From Akkermansia muciniphila (GTDB lineage: Bacteria > Verrucomicrobiota > Verrucomicrobiia > Limisphaerales > BJHT01), in contig CAMAUZ010000019.1 in NCBI GenBank assembly GCA_945861535.1, positions 1 through 64,000 of the forward strand: a stretch of DNA of 64,000 bases. Reading direction: 5' to 3'. A program made the position numbers and the translations under genes. The stretch's first letter is position 1. Every line of letters starts with the position of its first letter. The notes below the pieces were generated by a model that was given only the letters and a program-made list of their open reading frames with translations, did not search any database and had not been told where the DNA came from. Shown here piece after piece: positions 7,845 through 16,368 of this stretch.

Positions 7845-10265
7845 ATGATCCCGCTGCCGTCGGCGTTCCCCGCACCCGGGCGACGCCTGAATTTTCCTTT
7901 CACCGCCGCGGTGCCCGCTTCCGCCCGCGCCGTGCGCCGCCGTGTCTGCCACCGAGCGGCGCTTTGGACCATGCTGCTGACGCTCGCTCTCGCACTGGCC
8001 GTGCCGGGTTCGGCGGCGACGGTGGCGTTGACTGAAAATGGCGAGCCGCGGTGTTGCGTGGTGGTGGGCGCGGAAAGTTCCTTCCCGGAGCCGGAACTCT
8101 TCAACTGGACCCCGCGGGCGACCTTGCTGCAATGGGCGGCGGAAGACATCGCGACGTATCTCGGCCGGATGAGCGGCGCCACCATTCCGGTCGGTCCCAA
8201 ACCGGTGGCCGGACTGCTGCCCATCTATGTCGGTTGTGCGCCGGAAGCCGGGCCGATCACGCGTCCCACCGAGTTCGGCGACACCTACGTCGTGGACTCG
8301 TCGGCGCAGCGCATCGTGCTCCACGGCCAGTCGCGGCGCGCGGTCTGTTACGCGGCCGCCCACTTCCTGCATGAACTGGGCGTGCGCTGGTACGCACCCG
8401 GAACCATCGGTGAAATCGTGCCGCCGCGGAAAACCATCGCGGTGGTCGCAGGCCGTGTGGAATCCGCGCCCGAGTTCCTCACCCGCCGGCTCTGGTGCGC
8501 CGGCCCCGAGCAAACCCGGTGGATGTACCGCAACCGGCTGGGCGAACCCACCCTGCCCGCCGGCCATTCGGTGCATGCCTACTCGCGCACCCTGCCCGGC
8601 TACACCGCCGGCCCCGCGGGCCGCGCGGAGCACCCCGAATATTACGCCCGCATGAATGGCAAACCGGGCCGCATCAACCTCGCGAATCCCGAAGTCGTGC
8701 GGCACTTCGCCACCAACGTCCTCGCGGCGACCCGCTCCGTCCCGCGCGGCAACGCCGGTGGCAAGCGCGGGCGTAACGCCCTGAGCGTCTCGCCCGACGA
8801 TGGCTATCTGGACGATGAACGCCCCGAGGTGCGCGCCTTGAACAGCGGGGAACTGGACCCGGTCATGGGCCTGCTTTCCTTCTCCGATGGATGGTTCGGC
8901 TTTCTCAACGCTGTCTGCGCCGAGCTCCAGCGGCAGGCTCCGGGCGAGTCATTCAAACTTGGATCGCTGGCCTACATGAATTACCTCCAGCCGCCGACCA
9001 AGGTGCGGCCCGATCCCCGGATCATCCCGGTCATTGCACCCATCGCCTTCAATCGCTACGTCAGCATCGGCACACCCGGCGCGCTCACTTCCGAACTGGA
9101 AGAGCAGATCATCAAAGGCTGGACGGCATTGTCCCCGCGCGTCGGGATGTATCTCTATAATTTCAACCTGGCCGACATGGCCATGCCCTATACCCCGCGG
9201 CTCCACTGGACGACCTATTTCCCCAAGCTCGCCGCGCTCGGCGTGCGGGACATGACCATCGAATCTCATCCCAACTGGCACACCATGATGCCCGGCAATT
9301 ATGTCGCCGCCCGGCTGCTCTGGGACACGAAGACCGATGTGACCGCCCTGCTCGACGAATATTATCCCGCGTACTACGGCCCCGCCGCCGCGGCCATGCG
9401 GCGCTATGACACCACTCTGGAGAACGCCTACGAATCCACCCGGGCCTTTGCCGGCGGGGTCTGGGCCATGCACCGCATCCTGCATCCCGAGATCATGTCT
9501 AAGTTGGAAGGCGCGCTGTCCGAGGCCGAAGCGAAAGTGAAAGACCAGGGTGTCTTGGCACAACGCGTCGAGATCATGCGCTACAGCCTGAATTTCGCCC
9601 GCCTCTGGTTCGCCGCGCGCGCGGCGCTCAATCGCTTCGATCTCGCCGAGGCCGAGCGGCAGGGTGCGGCCTTCGTGGCGAACTACCAGGTCGGCTACGC
9701 GAAATACCCGGTATTCTTCGGACCCAACCGCGAGTGGTCGCCGAACATCGAGCGCTACTTCGAGTTGTTCCATCATCGCGCCCTCAAGGATGCCGGACGC
9801 ATCGCCCGCGAAGGCGTCGTTGTGTACCAATTTCCCGACACTTGGACCGCGCATCTCGAAGCCGTCCCCGGCGGAACGAAATCCTCGGGCAATATCCCGG
9901 ACGCCACGTCGGCCCGCTGGCAGCCGCTCAAGACCTACTCGGCCAGTCTCGACGAGCAGGGTCTCCCGCTCTTCCGTGGAGTCATCTGGTATCGTCACGA
10001 GTTCACGCTCCCGCCCGGCACCAGCACGTCCCGCACGTCCAAGTTCTGGTGTGGTGGCGTGGACACCATGGCCCGCCTCTGGCTCAACGGCCAGGACCTC
10101 GGCGAACACCGGCCCGGCACCCGCCCGCTGGAAGTGGACCTCAGCCCGGCGCTCCAACCCGACCGGCCCAACACCTTGCTCGTGGCCGTGGACAACACCT
10201 TCCCCAATGAGATCGGCACCGGCGGAATGCTGCGACCGGCACTGATTTATATGCCGAAACCGTAG
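7845..10265 (+). CDS. DUF4838 domain protein with C-terminal sugar-binding-like domain, exported
   Basis: This protein of about 806 residues carries a signal-peptide-like hydrophobic run (M-L-L-T-L-A-L-A-L-A-V-P-G-S-A-A; the ATG at 7971 is an alternative start). It then has an N-terminal fold like that of alpha-glucuronidase accessory domains and a DUF4838 core (around 'LSVSPDDGYLDDERPE' to 'YYPAYYGPAAAAM'). The last 110 residues resemble the jelly-roll sugar-binding domain of GH2 enzymes ('WYRHEFTLPPGT' and 'ARLWLNGQDLGEHRPG'). Members occur in polysaccharide-degrading bacteria and are presumed to act on glycans; the reaction is unproven. An upstream GTG at 7740 falls inside a REP and is unlikely to be the real start. 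Confidence 0.85.
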   Translation: MIPLPSAFPAPGRRLNFPFTAAVPASARAVRRRVCHRAALWTMLLTLALALAVPGSAATVALTENGEPRCCVVVGAESSFPEPELFNWTPRATLLQWAAEDIATYLGRMSGATIPVGPKPVAGLLPIYVGCAPEAGPITRPTEFGDTYVVDSSAQRIVLHGQSRRAVCYAAAHFLHELGVRWYAPGTIGEIVPPRKTIAVVAGRVESAPEFLTRRLWCAGPEQTRWMYRNRLGEPTLPAGHSVHAYSRTLPGYTAGPAGRAEHPEYYARMNGKPGRINLANPEVVRHFATNVLAATRSVPRGNAGGKRGRNALSVSPDDGYLDDERPEVRALNSGELDPVMGLLSFSDGWFGFLNAVCAELQRQAPGESFKLGSLAYMNYLQPPTKVRPDPRIIPVIAPIAFNRYVSIGTPGALTSELEEQIIKGWTALSPRVGMYLYNFNLADMAMPYTPRLHWTTYFPKLAALGVRDMTIESHPNWHTMMPGNYVAARLLWDTKTDVTALLDEYYPAYYGPAAAAMRRYDTTLENAYESTRAFAGGVWAMHRILHPEIMSKLEGALSEAEAKVKDQGVLAQRVEIMRYSLNFARLWFAARAALNRFDLAEAERQGAAFVANYQVGYAKYPVFFGPNREWSPNIERYFELFHHRALKDAGRIAREGVVVYQFPDTWTAHLEAVPGGTKSSGNIPDATSARWQPLKTYSASLDEQGLPLFRGVIWYRHEFTLPPGTSTSRTSKFWCGGVDTMARLWLNGQDLGEHRPGTRPLEVDLSPALQPDRPNTLLVAVDNTFPNEIGTGGMLRPALIYMPKP

Positions 10266-10463
10266 CCGGAGACTGATCCCCAAACCGTTGGTTTAATTAC
10301 GGGCAGAGATGGATCAACGCGGATAGGCACGGGGATTTCACCAGTCCGGCGGTCATCCATCCGGTGCGGCAATGGAAACCGGTTGCCCCTGTCACAGCCC
10401 GAAACATGAAGCCCATTGGTGGGCATCTTGACCGCTGAATCTGCGGACATCATGATGCCGACC

Positions 10464-10736
10464 ATGAGAACCACGGTGACGTTGGAAAAAGACGTTGAAC
10501 GGATGCTGCGCGACGCGATGCATCGTTCGCGGAAATCGTTCAAACACACCCTCAATGCCGCGCTACGAACCGGTCTGGCCGGGAAGACCGCCCTGGCCAA
10601 GGCGAAGCGATTTGTCGTCAAGGCCCGTCCGCTGGGTTTGCGCGCGGGCATTAATCCCGCCGGCTTCAATAAGTTGGCGGACGACTTCGAGGTGGATGCT
10701 TTCCTGACGAAACACGCGCGTACGAAGAAGTCATGA
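10464..10736 (+). CDS. Ribbon-helix-helix antitoxin (VapB-like)
   Basis: This 90-residue protein starts M-R-T-T-V-T-L-E-K-D-V-E-R-M-L, the typical beta strand and first helix of an RHH DNA-binding antitoxin. The C-terminal part would wrap the toxin. Two earlier in-frame ATGs (10452 and 10455) exist, but the RHH domain normally begins at 10464. Its stop codon overlaps the ATG of the following vapC remnant (ATGA at 10733-10736). The toxin partner is inactivated, so this antitoxin is probably an orphan that may still repress its own promoter or neutralise related toxins. Confidence 0.8.
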   Translation: MRTTVTLEKDVERMLRDAMHRSRKSFKHTLNAALRTGLAGKTALAKAKRFVVKARPLGLRAGINPAGFNKLADDFEVDAFLTKHARTKKS

Positions 10737-11190
10737 TTGTCCCCGACATCAATCTGCTGCTCGACGCTTACGATGCGGATTCCCCATTTCACGCGCAGTC
10801 AGCGGCGTGGTGACAGCAGTGTCTGTCGGGTGCGGATCCGGTGGCGCTGCCGCCGGTGGTGCTGTTCGGCTTCGTGCGCCTCAGCACGAACGCGCGCGTG
10901 CTCAAAAATCCGATCACTCCCGCCGAGGCGGCGCAGCACATCCGTCCTGGCTGGTGCAACCCGGCGTGCAGATTCTGGAACCGCGAAGCGATCACCTGGA
11001 GCAAATGCTCAAGTCACTGGAGCAACTCGGCACGGCGGGAAATCTGGTGACCGACGCGCAAATCGCCGCGCTGGCGATCGAGCACGCCGCCACTCTTCAC
11101 ACGAACGACACGGACTTCATGCGGTTCACCGGCTTGCGATGGTTTAATCCTCTGACCGGCGCGGCCAGCGCGAAGCTGCGCAGGGATTGA
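10733..11190 (+). pseudogene. vapC: VapC-type PIN toxin, broken by nonsense and frameshift mutations
   Basis: The frame starts M-I-V-P-D-I-N-L-L-L-D-A-Y, the N-terminal motif of PIN-domain RNases, but meets a TGA at about codon 27 (tgg tga, near 10757-10816). Reading through, it continues A-D-P-V-A-L-P-P-V-V-L-F-G-F-V-R-L-S-T-N and then shifts frame near 10940-10945. The rest appears in another frame as W-L-V-Q-P-G-V-Q-I-L and onward, including T-N-D-T-D-F, the conserved acidic motif near the C-terminus. Both lesions are read directly. Loss of the toxin while the antitoxin remains intact is a common decay path for such pairs. Confidence 0.8.
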
Positions 11191-11413
11191 GGCCGGGCCG
11201 AACCGTGCCGCTGGCAGATTCGCGCCGCGCTTCATGCCGCAGGCGGAAGCGGGCGTTGGACGACGCCCGCCCCCCCAGCGCGCACAACCGCCGCACCCCG
11301 GTTCCGCGGAAGTCCCCGGCTGGGTGTGGCCCGACATCCGCACCCCCGCCACCAATCCGGGCGACTAACCCGGACATTTCATAGTCGCATCACAACCGCA
11401 GGCCGCCCGCCCT

Positions 11414-11534
11414 TGTAGCGCAGGTTTCCAAACCTGCTGTGTCGCCGACTTCCAAGTCGGCAGGGCGTCGGCCTCGCCGAGCGCGCGGCGGGTTTAGAAA
11501 CCCGCGATACAGCAGGCTTGGAAGCCAGCGCTAC
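11414..11534. repeat. GTAG-headed inverted repeat pair before the R-M gene
   Basis: The left arm begins GTAGCGCAGGTTTCCAAACC and the right arm ends with the matching GGCTTGGAAGCCAGCGCTAC, with further small hairpins (GACTTCCAAGTCGG, GGGTTTAGAAACCCG) between. The GTAG/CTAC ends match the head tetranucleotide known from REP elements. The remaining sequence of 11191-11823 holds GC-rich hairpins and no credible gene. Confidence 0.7.
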
Positions 11535-11823
11535 AGAATGAGCAGGAACTATCCGGACTAGCCGCCGCCCGAACTCGCGCGCGGGGACACCTGCGGTACC
11601 CGCAAGCAGTGCGCGGATGCGCCCGAAACCGAGCCACCAGAACCAAGTCGAACTCAAAACCCGGCCCAAAAGGAATCCGGTCAAAGTAGCCTTCGCGGCA
11701 CGGTTTCGAACGGAGATAAGACTGGCGCAAGTCACCATTCTTAAGTGTGGCGCGCCTCCCGCCCCCTCGCCGGCTTGCGGACAAAAATCTCGCCGCCACC
11801 GGGCCGCCCGATAGCTTGCCGCC

Positions 11824-14800
11824 ATGTCCAGCGCCGCCAGCTTTGAAACGTTCGAGAAGGAACTCACCCGGCTGGTGGAATCCTTCAGCCACCGCCTCGC
11901 GGAACTGAAGAAACCCACCTACGGCGAAGCCCAGCTCCGCGCGGATTTTCTCGATCCCTTCTTCGCCGCCCTCGGCTGGGACATGACCAATCGCGCGGGA
12001 CTGATTCAAAAACATCGCGAGGTCGAGATCGAAAGCCGCACGGAAGTCGCCGGTCGCAAGAAACGAGCCGACTATCTGTTCCGCACCGACGCCCGCGACC
12101 GGTTCGTCTGCGAAGCCAAGAAGCCCGCCGAATCCTTGACCGCAAAATACGCCTTCCAGGCCAAGCGCTACGCTTGGAACAAAGACCTCGCGCTCGCCAT
12201 CCTCAGCGACTTCGAGGAGATCAAAATCTACATCGTCGGTGGCCGGCCTCGGCTGGACGAGCCGCTCATCGGCCTTTGGAAAATCTGGCATTTCCAAGAG
12301 TTCCCCGCCGCCGCGCGCGAACTCTGGGACCTGCTCTCCCGTGGCGGCGTCGCGGCGGGCAGCATTGACCGGCTCATCGAGTCCCTGCCCAAAAAGCCCG
12401 CTGGCAAAGGCCGGGCCAAGGACCAATGGATCATCAAGCCCGACCGCTCCCGCGCACTCGACGTGGATTTCCTCGCGTTCCTGGACGAGTCGCGCCGCGC
12501 GCTCGCCGCCGACCTCCTCCGTCATAACGACCGCGCCGATCTGCTGGCCGGCAACCAATTGAACGAAGCCGTCCAGCGCATCCTCGACCGGCTGCTCTTC
12601 CTCCGCATCTGCGAGGACCGGGACATCGACACCGGTCTGCGGCTCGACAGCATGCTCGCCCTCTGGCGCAAACAACACGCGGACAGCGCGCCGGACGAGC
12701 TGCGCGAGGAACCGCCTGCGTGGTACGGGGCCAGCGGCGTGCAGGCCCCGCGCGGCACTCTCTGGCACAAGCTCGTGTGCCACCTCCGCGCCCTGGACCG
12801 GCGGCCGCCGACGCACGCCCCGTTTTTCAACGGCACCCTGTTCAAACCCCACTTCAGCGAGGAACTGGTCGTGGGCGACGACTGGCTTGCCACCTTTCTG
12901 GCCAAACTCGGCGACGAGGACTCCCCGTATCTGTTCGCCGTCATGCCGGTGGAAATGCTCGGCAGTGTCTATGAACGCTTCCTTGGCAAGGTCGTCCGCC
13001 CGCACGGGCGCGGCGTGACGATCGAGGAAAAGCCCGAGGTGCGGAAGGCTGGCGGGGTCTATTACACGCCGCGCTATATCGTGGACTACATCGTCGAGCA
13101 GACGGTGGGAAAGCTGCTGGCGGAGATCGCCTCAGGAGCGCCGAGCATTGCTCGGCACGAACCGTCGTTGTCCTCCGCCCCGGCCGAGCAATGCTCGGCG
13201 CTCCGCCCGTCGTTGAAAGACTTCGAGAAACGCACCGCCGCCCTGCGCCTCCTCGACCCGGCGTGCGGCTCCGGCTCTTTCCTTATTCGTGCCTTCGAGC
13301 GTGTCTGCGAACACTGGCAGCAGCGGCTCACCACCGACCTGCCGACCAAGGAGCACAAAACGGAACGCGCCGCCTGGGAGAAGAAACACCGCCCCCTCTG
13401 CTGGGTCGATGACCGAACCGGCGACGTCCACCTCACGGTTCATCTCAAGCGCCAGATACTTACCCAAAACATCTACGGCGTGGACCTGGACGCCGCCGCC
13501 GTGGAAGTCACCCAGCTCTCACTCTACCTCAAGCTGCTGGAGGACGAGAACCGCACCACGCTGGCGCGGGAACGCGAACTCATTGCCGAGGCCGTGGCCC
13601 TGCTGCCGGAGTTGAAAGACAACATCAAGCGCGGCAACTCCCTCATCGCCTCCGATTTCTCGATGATGCCCGAAGATCTCATGCGCATGCATGCCTTCGA
13701 CTGGGATGTCGGTTTCAGGGAGATCATGCGAGCGGGCGGCTTCGATGCGGTCGTGGGCAATCCACCTTACAACCTGTTGCAACCGCAGAACGTCGCGCAG
13801 GAAGAACTCGACTACTACCATCAGAAATTCTCCGGCGCTCAATACAAGGTGGATATCTATCACCTGTTTATCGAGCAATCACTCCGCCTCGTGCGGAACA
13901 ATGGTCAATTCAGCTTTATCACGCCCGCCCCATTCACCACGAATAACTACACGACCAATCTGCGGAAGCTACTTCTCGACACTGTCCGGATTCGGCAACT
14001 CGTCACGGTGCCCGATGGAGTCTTTGACCAGGCGAGTGTGGACAATGCCATCTTCACGTTTCAGAAATCGGGCGATGCCAAAAGTCGTGATGAGAATGAG
14101 ATCGACTTCGTAGAAGCGGGCGCGGGCAAAGAACAGTTGGTGATAAAAGAGCGTCTTTCGGTCCAGCAAGCTGTGTTCAAAACAACGCCGGGGATGATTT
14201 TCCGGCCACCCAAGGCGGCTGGTTTTGCCGCGGTAGAAACCGCATTCTTACGGCACTCCAAGCTGCTGGGAGAGGTGGCGCGAGTGAACTTTGGGATGCA
14301 GTTACGCGACCGAAAGAAATTCCCTGACGATGTAGTAGAGACCGACAAACCGAGAAGCTTGAAGGCCAGCTACCGACCATGCCTGACCGGCAGGAACGTC
14401 AATCGTTACGTCACGGAGTTTGCCAATCTATACTGTCTCTTTGACCGGGTGGCCCAACAGGGTGGTTGTTGGGATGAAGCCATCCAGTTTGCCAAGAGCA
14501 AGGTAATCGTCCGGCAGATTGGAGAGATACCCATCGCGTCCTTCGATGCCAAAGGACTTTGTTGTCTCAACACCGTGTTTATGATCAAGGCGACAATTCC
14601 GGGACTGGAGGAGCGGTTTCTGCTGGGAATTTTGAACAGCAAAGCCATGGGTTTTTACTGGCGGAATAAGTTTTCAGATTTCAAGGAGACTTTCCCGAAA
14701 ATCAAAGGCACCTATCTCCAGCAATTGCCCATTCCGATCGCAGATAGGTCGCGACAAGACAAGCTGGTGTTGCTGGTGGACAAGTTGCTGGCCTTGATGC

Positions 14801-14946
14801 CCAAGCTGCGCGGGGCCAAGTATGACTCAGAAAAGGCCGTGCTCCAAAACGCCGTCACCGCCACCGACCAGCAGATCGACGCGCTGGTCTATGAACTCTA
14901 TGGCCTCACGCCGGAGGAGATCGCGCTGGTGGAGGGCACGCAGTGA
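11824..14946 (+). CDS. Type IIG-like fused restriction-modification enzyme
   Basis: This 1040-residue protein combines nuclease, methyltransferase and specificity functions. Residues 40-100 hold a PD-(D/E)xK-like site (Asp83 and Glu97-x-Lys99 in R-A-D-Y and C-E-A-K-K). Methyltransferase motif I, D-P-A-C-G-S-G-S-F, begins at about 478, and motif IV, N-P-P-Y, at about 646, which indicates adenine N6 methylation. The C-terminal 350 residues resemble TaqI/Eco57I-type target-recognition regions and end in 'ALVYELYGLTPEE'. An R-M role against incoming DNA is well supported by family knowledge; the recognition site is unknown. Oddly, residues about 438-461 are encoded by a REP doublet inserted in frame just before motif I. 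The stop overlaps the next gene (ATGA-like, 14943-14946). Confidence 0.9.
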   Translation: MSSAASFETFEKELTRLVESFSHRLAELKKPTYGEAQLRADFLDPFFAALGWDMTNRAGLIQKHREVEIESRTEVAGRKKRADYLFRTDARDRFVCEAKKPAESLTAKYAFQAKRYAWNKDLALAILSDFEEIKIYIVGGRPRLDEPLIGLWKIWHFQEFPAAARELWDLLSRGGVAAGSIDRLIESLPKKPAGKGRAKDQWIIKPDRSRALDVDFLAFLDESRRALAADLLRHNDRADLLAGNQLNEAVQRILDRLLFLRICEDRDIDTGLRLDSMLALWRKQHADSAPDELREEPPAWYGASGVQAPRGTLWHKLVCHLRALDRRPPTHAPFFNGTLFKPHFSEELVVGDDWLATFLAKLGDEDSPYLFAVMPVEMLGSVYERFLGKVVRPHGRGVTIEEKPEVRKAGGVYYTPRYIVDYIVEQTVGKLLAEIASGAPSIARHEPSLSSAPAEQCSALRPSLKDFEKRTAALRLLDPACGSGSFLIRAFERVCEHWQQRLTTDLPTKEHKTERAAWEKKHRPLCWVDDRTGDVHLTVHLKRQILTQNIYGVDLDAAAVEVTQLSLYLKLLEDENRTTLARERELIAEAVALLPELKDNIKRGNSLIASDFSMMPEDLMRMHAFDWDVGFREIMRAGGFDAVVGNPPYNLLQPQNVAQEELDYYHQKFSGAQYKVDIYHLFIEQSLRLVRNNGQFSFITPAPFTTNNYTTNLRKLLLDTVRIRQLVTVPDGVFDQASVDNAIFTFQKSGDAKSRDENEIDFVEAGAGKEQLVIKERLSVQQAVFKTTPGMIFRPPKAAGFAAVETAFLRHSKLLGEVARVNFGMQLRDRKKFPDDVVETDKPRSLKASYRPCLTGRNVNRYVTEFANLYCLFDRVAQQGGCWDEAIQFAKSKVIVRQIGEIPIASFDAKGLCCLNTVFMIKATIPGLEERFLLGILNSKAMGFYWRNKFSDFKETFPKIKGTYLQQLPIPIADRSRQDKLVLLVDKLLALMPKLRGAKYDSEKAVLQNAVTATDQQIDALVYELYGLTPEEIALVEGTQ
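13135..13204. repeat. REP doublet inside the R-M gene
   Basis: Two inverted copies of GCCGAGCATTGCTCGGC face each other, bounded by GGAGC and GCTCC. A related doublet lies intergenically at 48341-48407 with a matching central segment in the opposite orientation. Here it is translated as part of the R-M protein (A-P-S-I-A-R-H-E-P and A-E-Q-C-S-A-L-R-P) without breaking the frame. Confidence 0.85.
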
Positions 14947-15194
14947 AATTTGAGCTGACCAAACACGCCCAGAAAGCGTTGGGCGAGCGGGAGATTCCCG
15001 CCGAGTGGATGGAGCGAACGTTGTCCGCGCCCGAATTGGTCCTTCCCGATCCCGATGATGCCACGATGGAACGACGTTTCCGGCGGATACCTGAATTTGG
15101 GAACCGGGTCCTGCGGGTGGCCGTCAACACGGCGGTTGAACCAAACCGGGTGGTCACCGTATTTTTCGACCGTCAAATGAAAGGCAAACTATGA
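14943..15194 (+). CDS. DUF4258 domain small protein (toxin-like)
   Basis: This 83-residue protein reads M-K-F-E-L-T-K-H-A-Q-K-A-L-G-E-R-E-I and ends with 'PNRVVTVFFDRQM', the layout of DUF4258 proteins, which are distantly RelE-like and often sit beside DUF2283 proteins. The start overlaps the R-M stop by four bases and its own stop overlaps the next start by four bases, so all three are probably cotranslated. A toxin-antitoxin role with the DUF2283 neighbour has been proposed for such pairs but is not proven; here it could equally regulate the R-M gene. Confidence 0.8.
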   Translation: MKFELTKHAQKALGEREIPAEWMERTLSAPELVLPDPDDATMERRFRRIPEFGNRVLRVAVNTAVEPNRVVTVFFDRQMKGKL

Positions 15195-15391
15195 GATTGC
15201 ATGTGGACAAGGAGGCCGACGCGCTCTACCTGCGGCTGGATGATTCCAAGATCATCGAGTCGGAAGAGGTGTCGCCGGGCGTGGTGCTGGATTTCAACGA
15301 ACACAACCAGGTGGTGGGCATCGAAATGCTGCATCTTTCCAAACGCGCGCCCGCGCTGGATTTGCGCGCGTTCCAGTATCAGGCCGCTTGA
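15191..15391 (+). CDS. DUF2283 domain small protein (antitoxin-like partner)
   Basis: This 66-residue protein contains the DUF2283 signature 'VDKEADALYLRLDDSKI' followed by 'GVVLDFNEHNQVVGIEML'. The family is small, cytoplasmic and usually paired with DUF4258, exactly as here, with an ATGA overlap at 15191-15194. The pair lies between the 3' end of the R-M gene and a second, diverged copy of that 3' end, which suggests it was inserted by recombination. Function is inferred from pairing only. Confidence 0.8.
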   Translation: MRLHVDKEADALYLRLDDSKIIESEEVSPGVVLDFNEHNQVVGIEMLHLSKRAPALDLRAFQYQAA

Positions 15392-15431
15392 CGAAAGACA
15401 CCATCGGGCCGGGGATGCGGATGGGATTGTG

Positions 15432-15581
15432 ATGCCCAGGCTACGCGCGGTCGCGCCCGATTCGGCCAAGGCCTTGCTCCAATACTCCATCACCGCCACC
15501 GACCAACGGATTGGCGCGCTGGTTTATGAACTCTACGGCCTGACGGAAGAGGAGAGGCAGCTTGTGGAGAGCAGCCAATGA
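15432..15581 (+). pseudogene. Fragment of a second R-M enzyme C-terminus
   Basis: Starting at the ATG at 15432, 49 codons encode a sequence that aligns without gaps to the last residues of the upstream R-M protein: about 32 of 49 positions are identical by eye, including 'ALVYELYGLT'. Nothing upstream in this frame resembles the rest of the enzyme. This is either the remnant of a second, diverged R-M gene or of a duplication of its 3' end. Its stop overlaps the ATG of the next gene (15578-15581). It might still be translated as a short peptide. Confidence 0.7.
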
Positions 15582-16195
15582 AAACCACCCAACGCACCCG
15601 GAACGCGGCGTTTACGCCGCTTCACCGTCCGCCAACCAAGGCGCGTCGGACCAGTCCATCCCGTTCCCGCCAGCTTGTCGTGAAACGGCCGCGCCGCGCT
15701 CCGGCCCGGACCGCGCGCAAAGCCAAGCCCGCATGGTGGAAGGAATTTCACGACGACCTCCGTCCCGGCCTCGAACAGGACACGGAACTCATGCCATGGC
15801 TGATCGCCGAAACGGTGTGCGGCGAGGTCGAGCGCTTTCTCGCGGTCGAACTCCCCGACCGCTACGCCGTGTGGCTGGATGCGAAGGCGGAACGCTGTTA
15901 CTCCGGGCGCCGGCATTTCTACAAATTGATGCAGGGCCGGGGCAACGCGGCGCGCGACCGGCTCTACATGTTTATGCGCCACTGGCTCGCCAGTTTTCTG
16001 CATCTCGAGCGCCCGGATTTGTTCCGTTGCCTGCCGGTGCCCTTCGGCAATGGCCAGCGTTTGCCCCCCGGCCAGCATCCGCACAGCAATGGCATCGGCA
16101 CTCCGGTGCGCCCGCTCCCCGCACCGCGCGACTGGGATGCGTCGCGAGTAACCCGGCATCACCGCTGGGCCTGGCTGGCCACGCTGGAAGAATGA
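15578..16195 (+). CDS. Hypothetical protein in the R-M island
   Basis: This 205-residue protein was not recognised. The first 50 residues are basic and low in complexity and are partly encoded by a REP-like stem (GGCGTTTACGCC near 15606), so the true domain probably begins near 'AWWKEFHDDLRPGLEQDTELMPWLIAETVCGEVERF'. The middle contains the conserved-looking 'RHFYKLMQGRGNAARDRLYMFMRHWL'. It is rich in Trp, His and Arg with no membrane segment. ATGA overlap with the preceding fragment suggests cotranslation with the R-M operon. No function is assigned. Confidence 0.6.
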   Translation: MKTTQRTRNAAFTPLHRPPTKARRTSPSRSRQLVVKRPRRAPARTARKAKPAWWKEFHDDLRPGLEQDTELMPWLIAETVCGEVERFLAVELPDRYAVWLDAKAERCYSGRRHFYKLMQGRGNAARDRLYMFMRHWLASFLHLERPDLFRCLPVPFGNGQRLPPGQHPHSNGIGTPVRPLPAPRDWDASRVTRHHRWAWLATLEE

Positions 16196-16198
16196 AAT

Positions 16199-16245
16199 AG
16201 CCGTGCTCCAAAACGCCGTCACCGCGATCGACCTGAGAAGCAGAC
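16199..16245 (+). pseudogene. Third remnant of the R-M gene 3' end
   Basis: The bases GCCGTGCTCCAAAACGCCGT followed by CACCGC (about 16201-16226) are identical to bases about 14838-14863 near the end of the R-M gene, and the similarity then fades. It is a short trace of the same terminal sequence, directly after the unknown 205-residue gene. Confidence 0.6.
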
Positions 16246-16368
16246 GGGCTGTTTTTTGAACTTCCCACCCTCCCGCCGGAGGAAAACGCCCGCGCGGCAC
16301 CGGCGAAAAAAGTTGAGGGGTAGCCCCGTAGATGACCCACCCCTGCGTGCATACTGGGGCGAAAAACT

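Noticed and set aside
11494-13005. A 503-codon open frame on the minus strand
   Set aside because: Antisense to the R-M gene, no recognisable domain, start inside the coding region.
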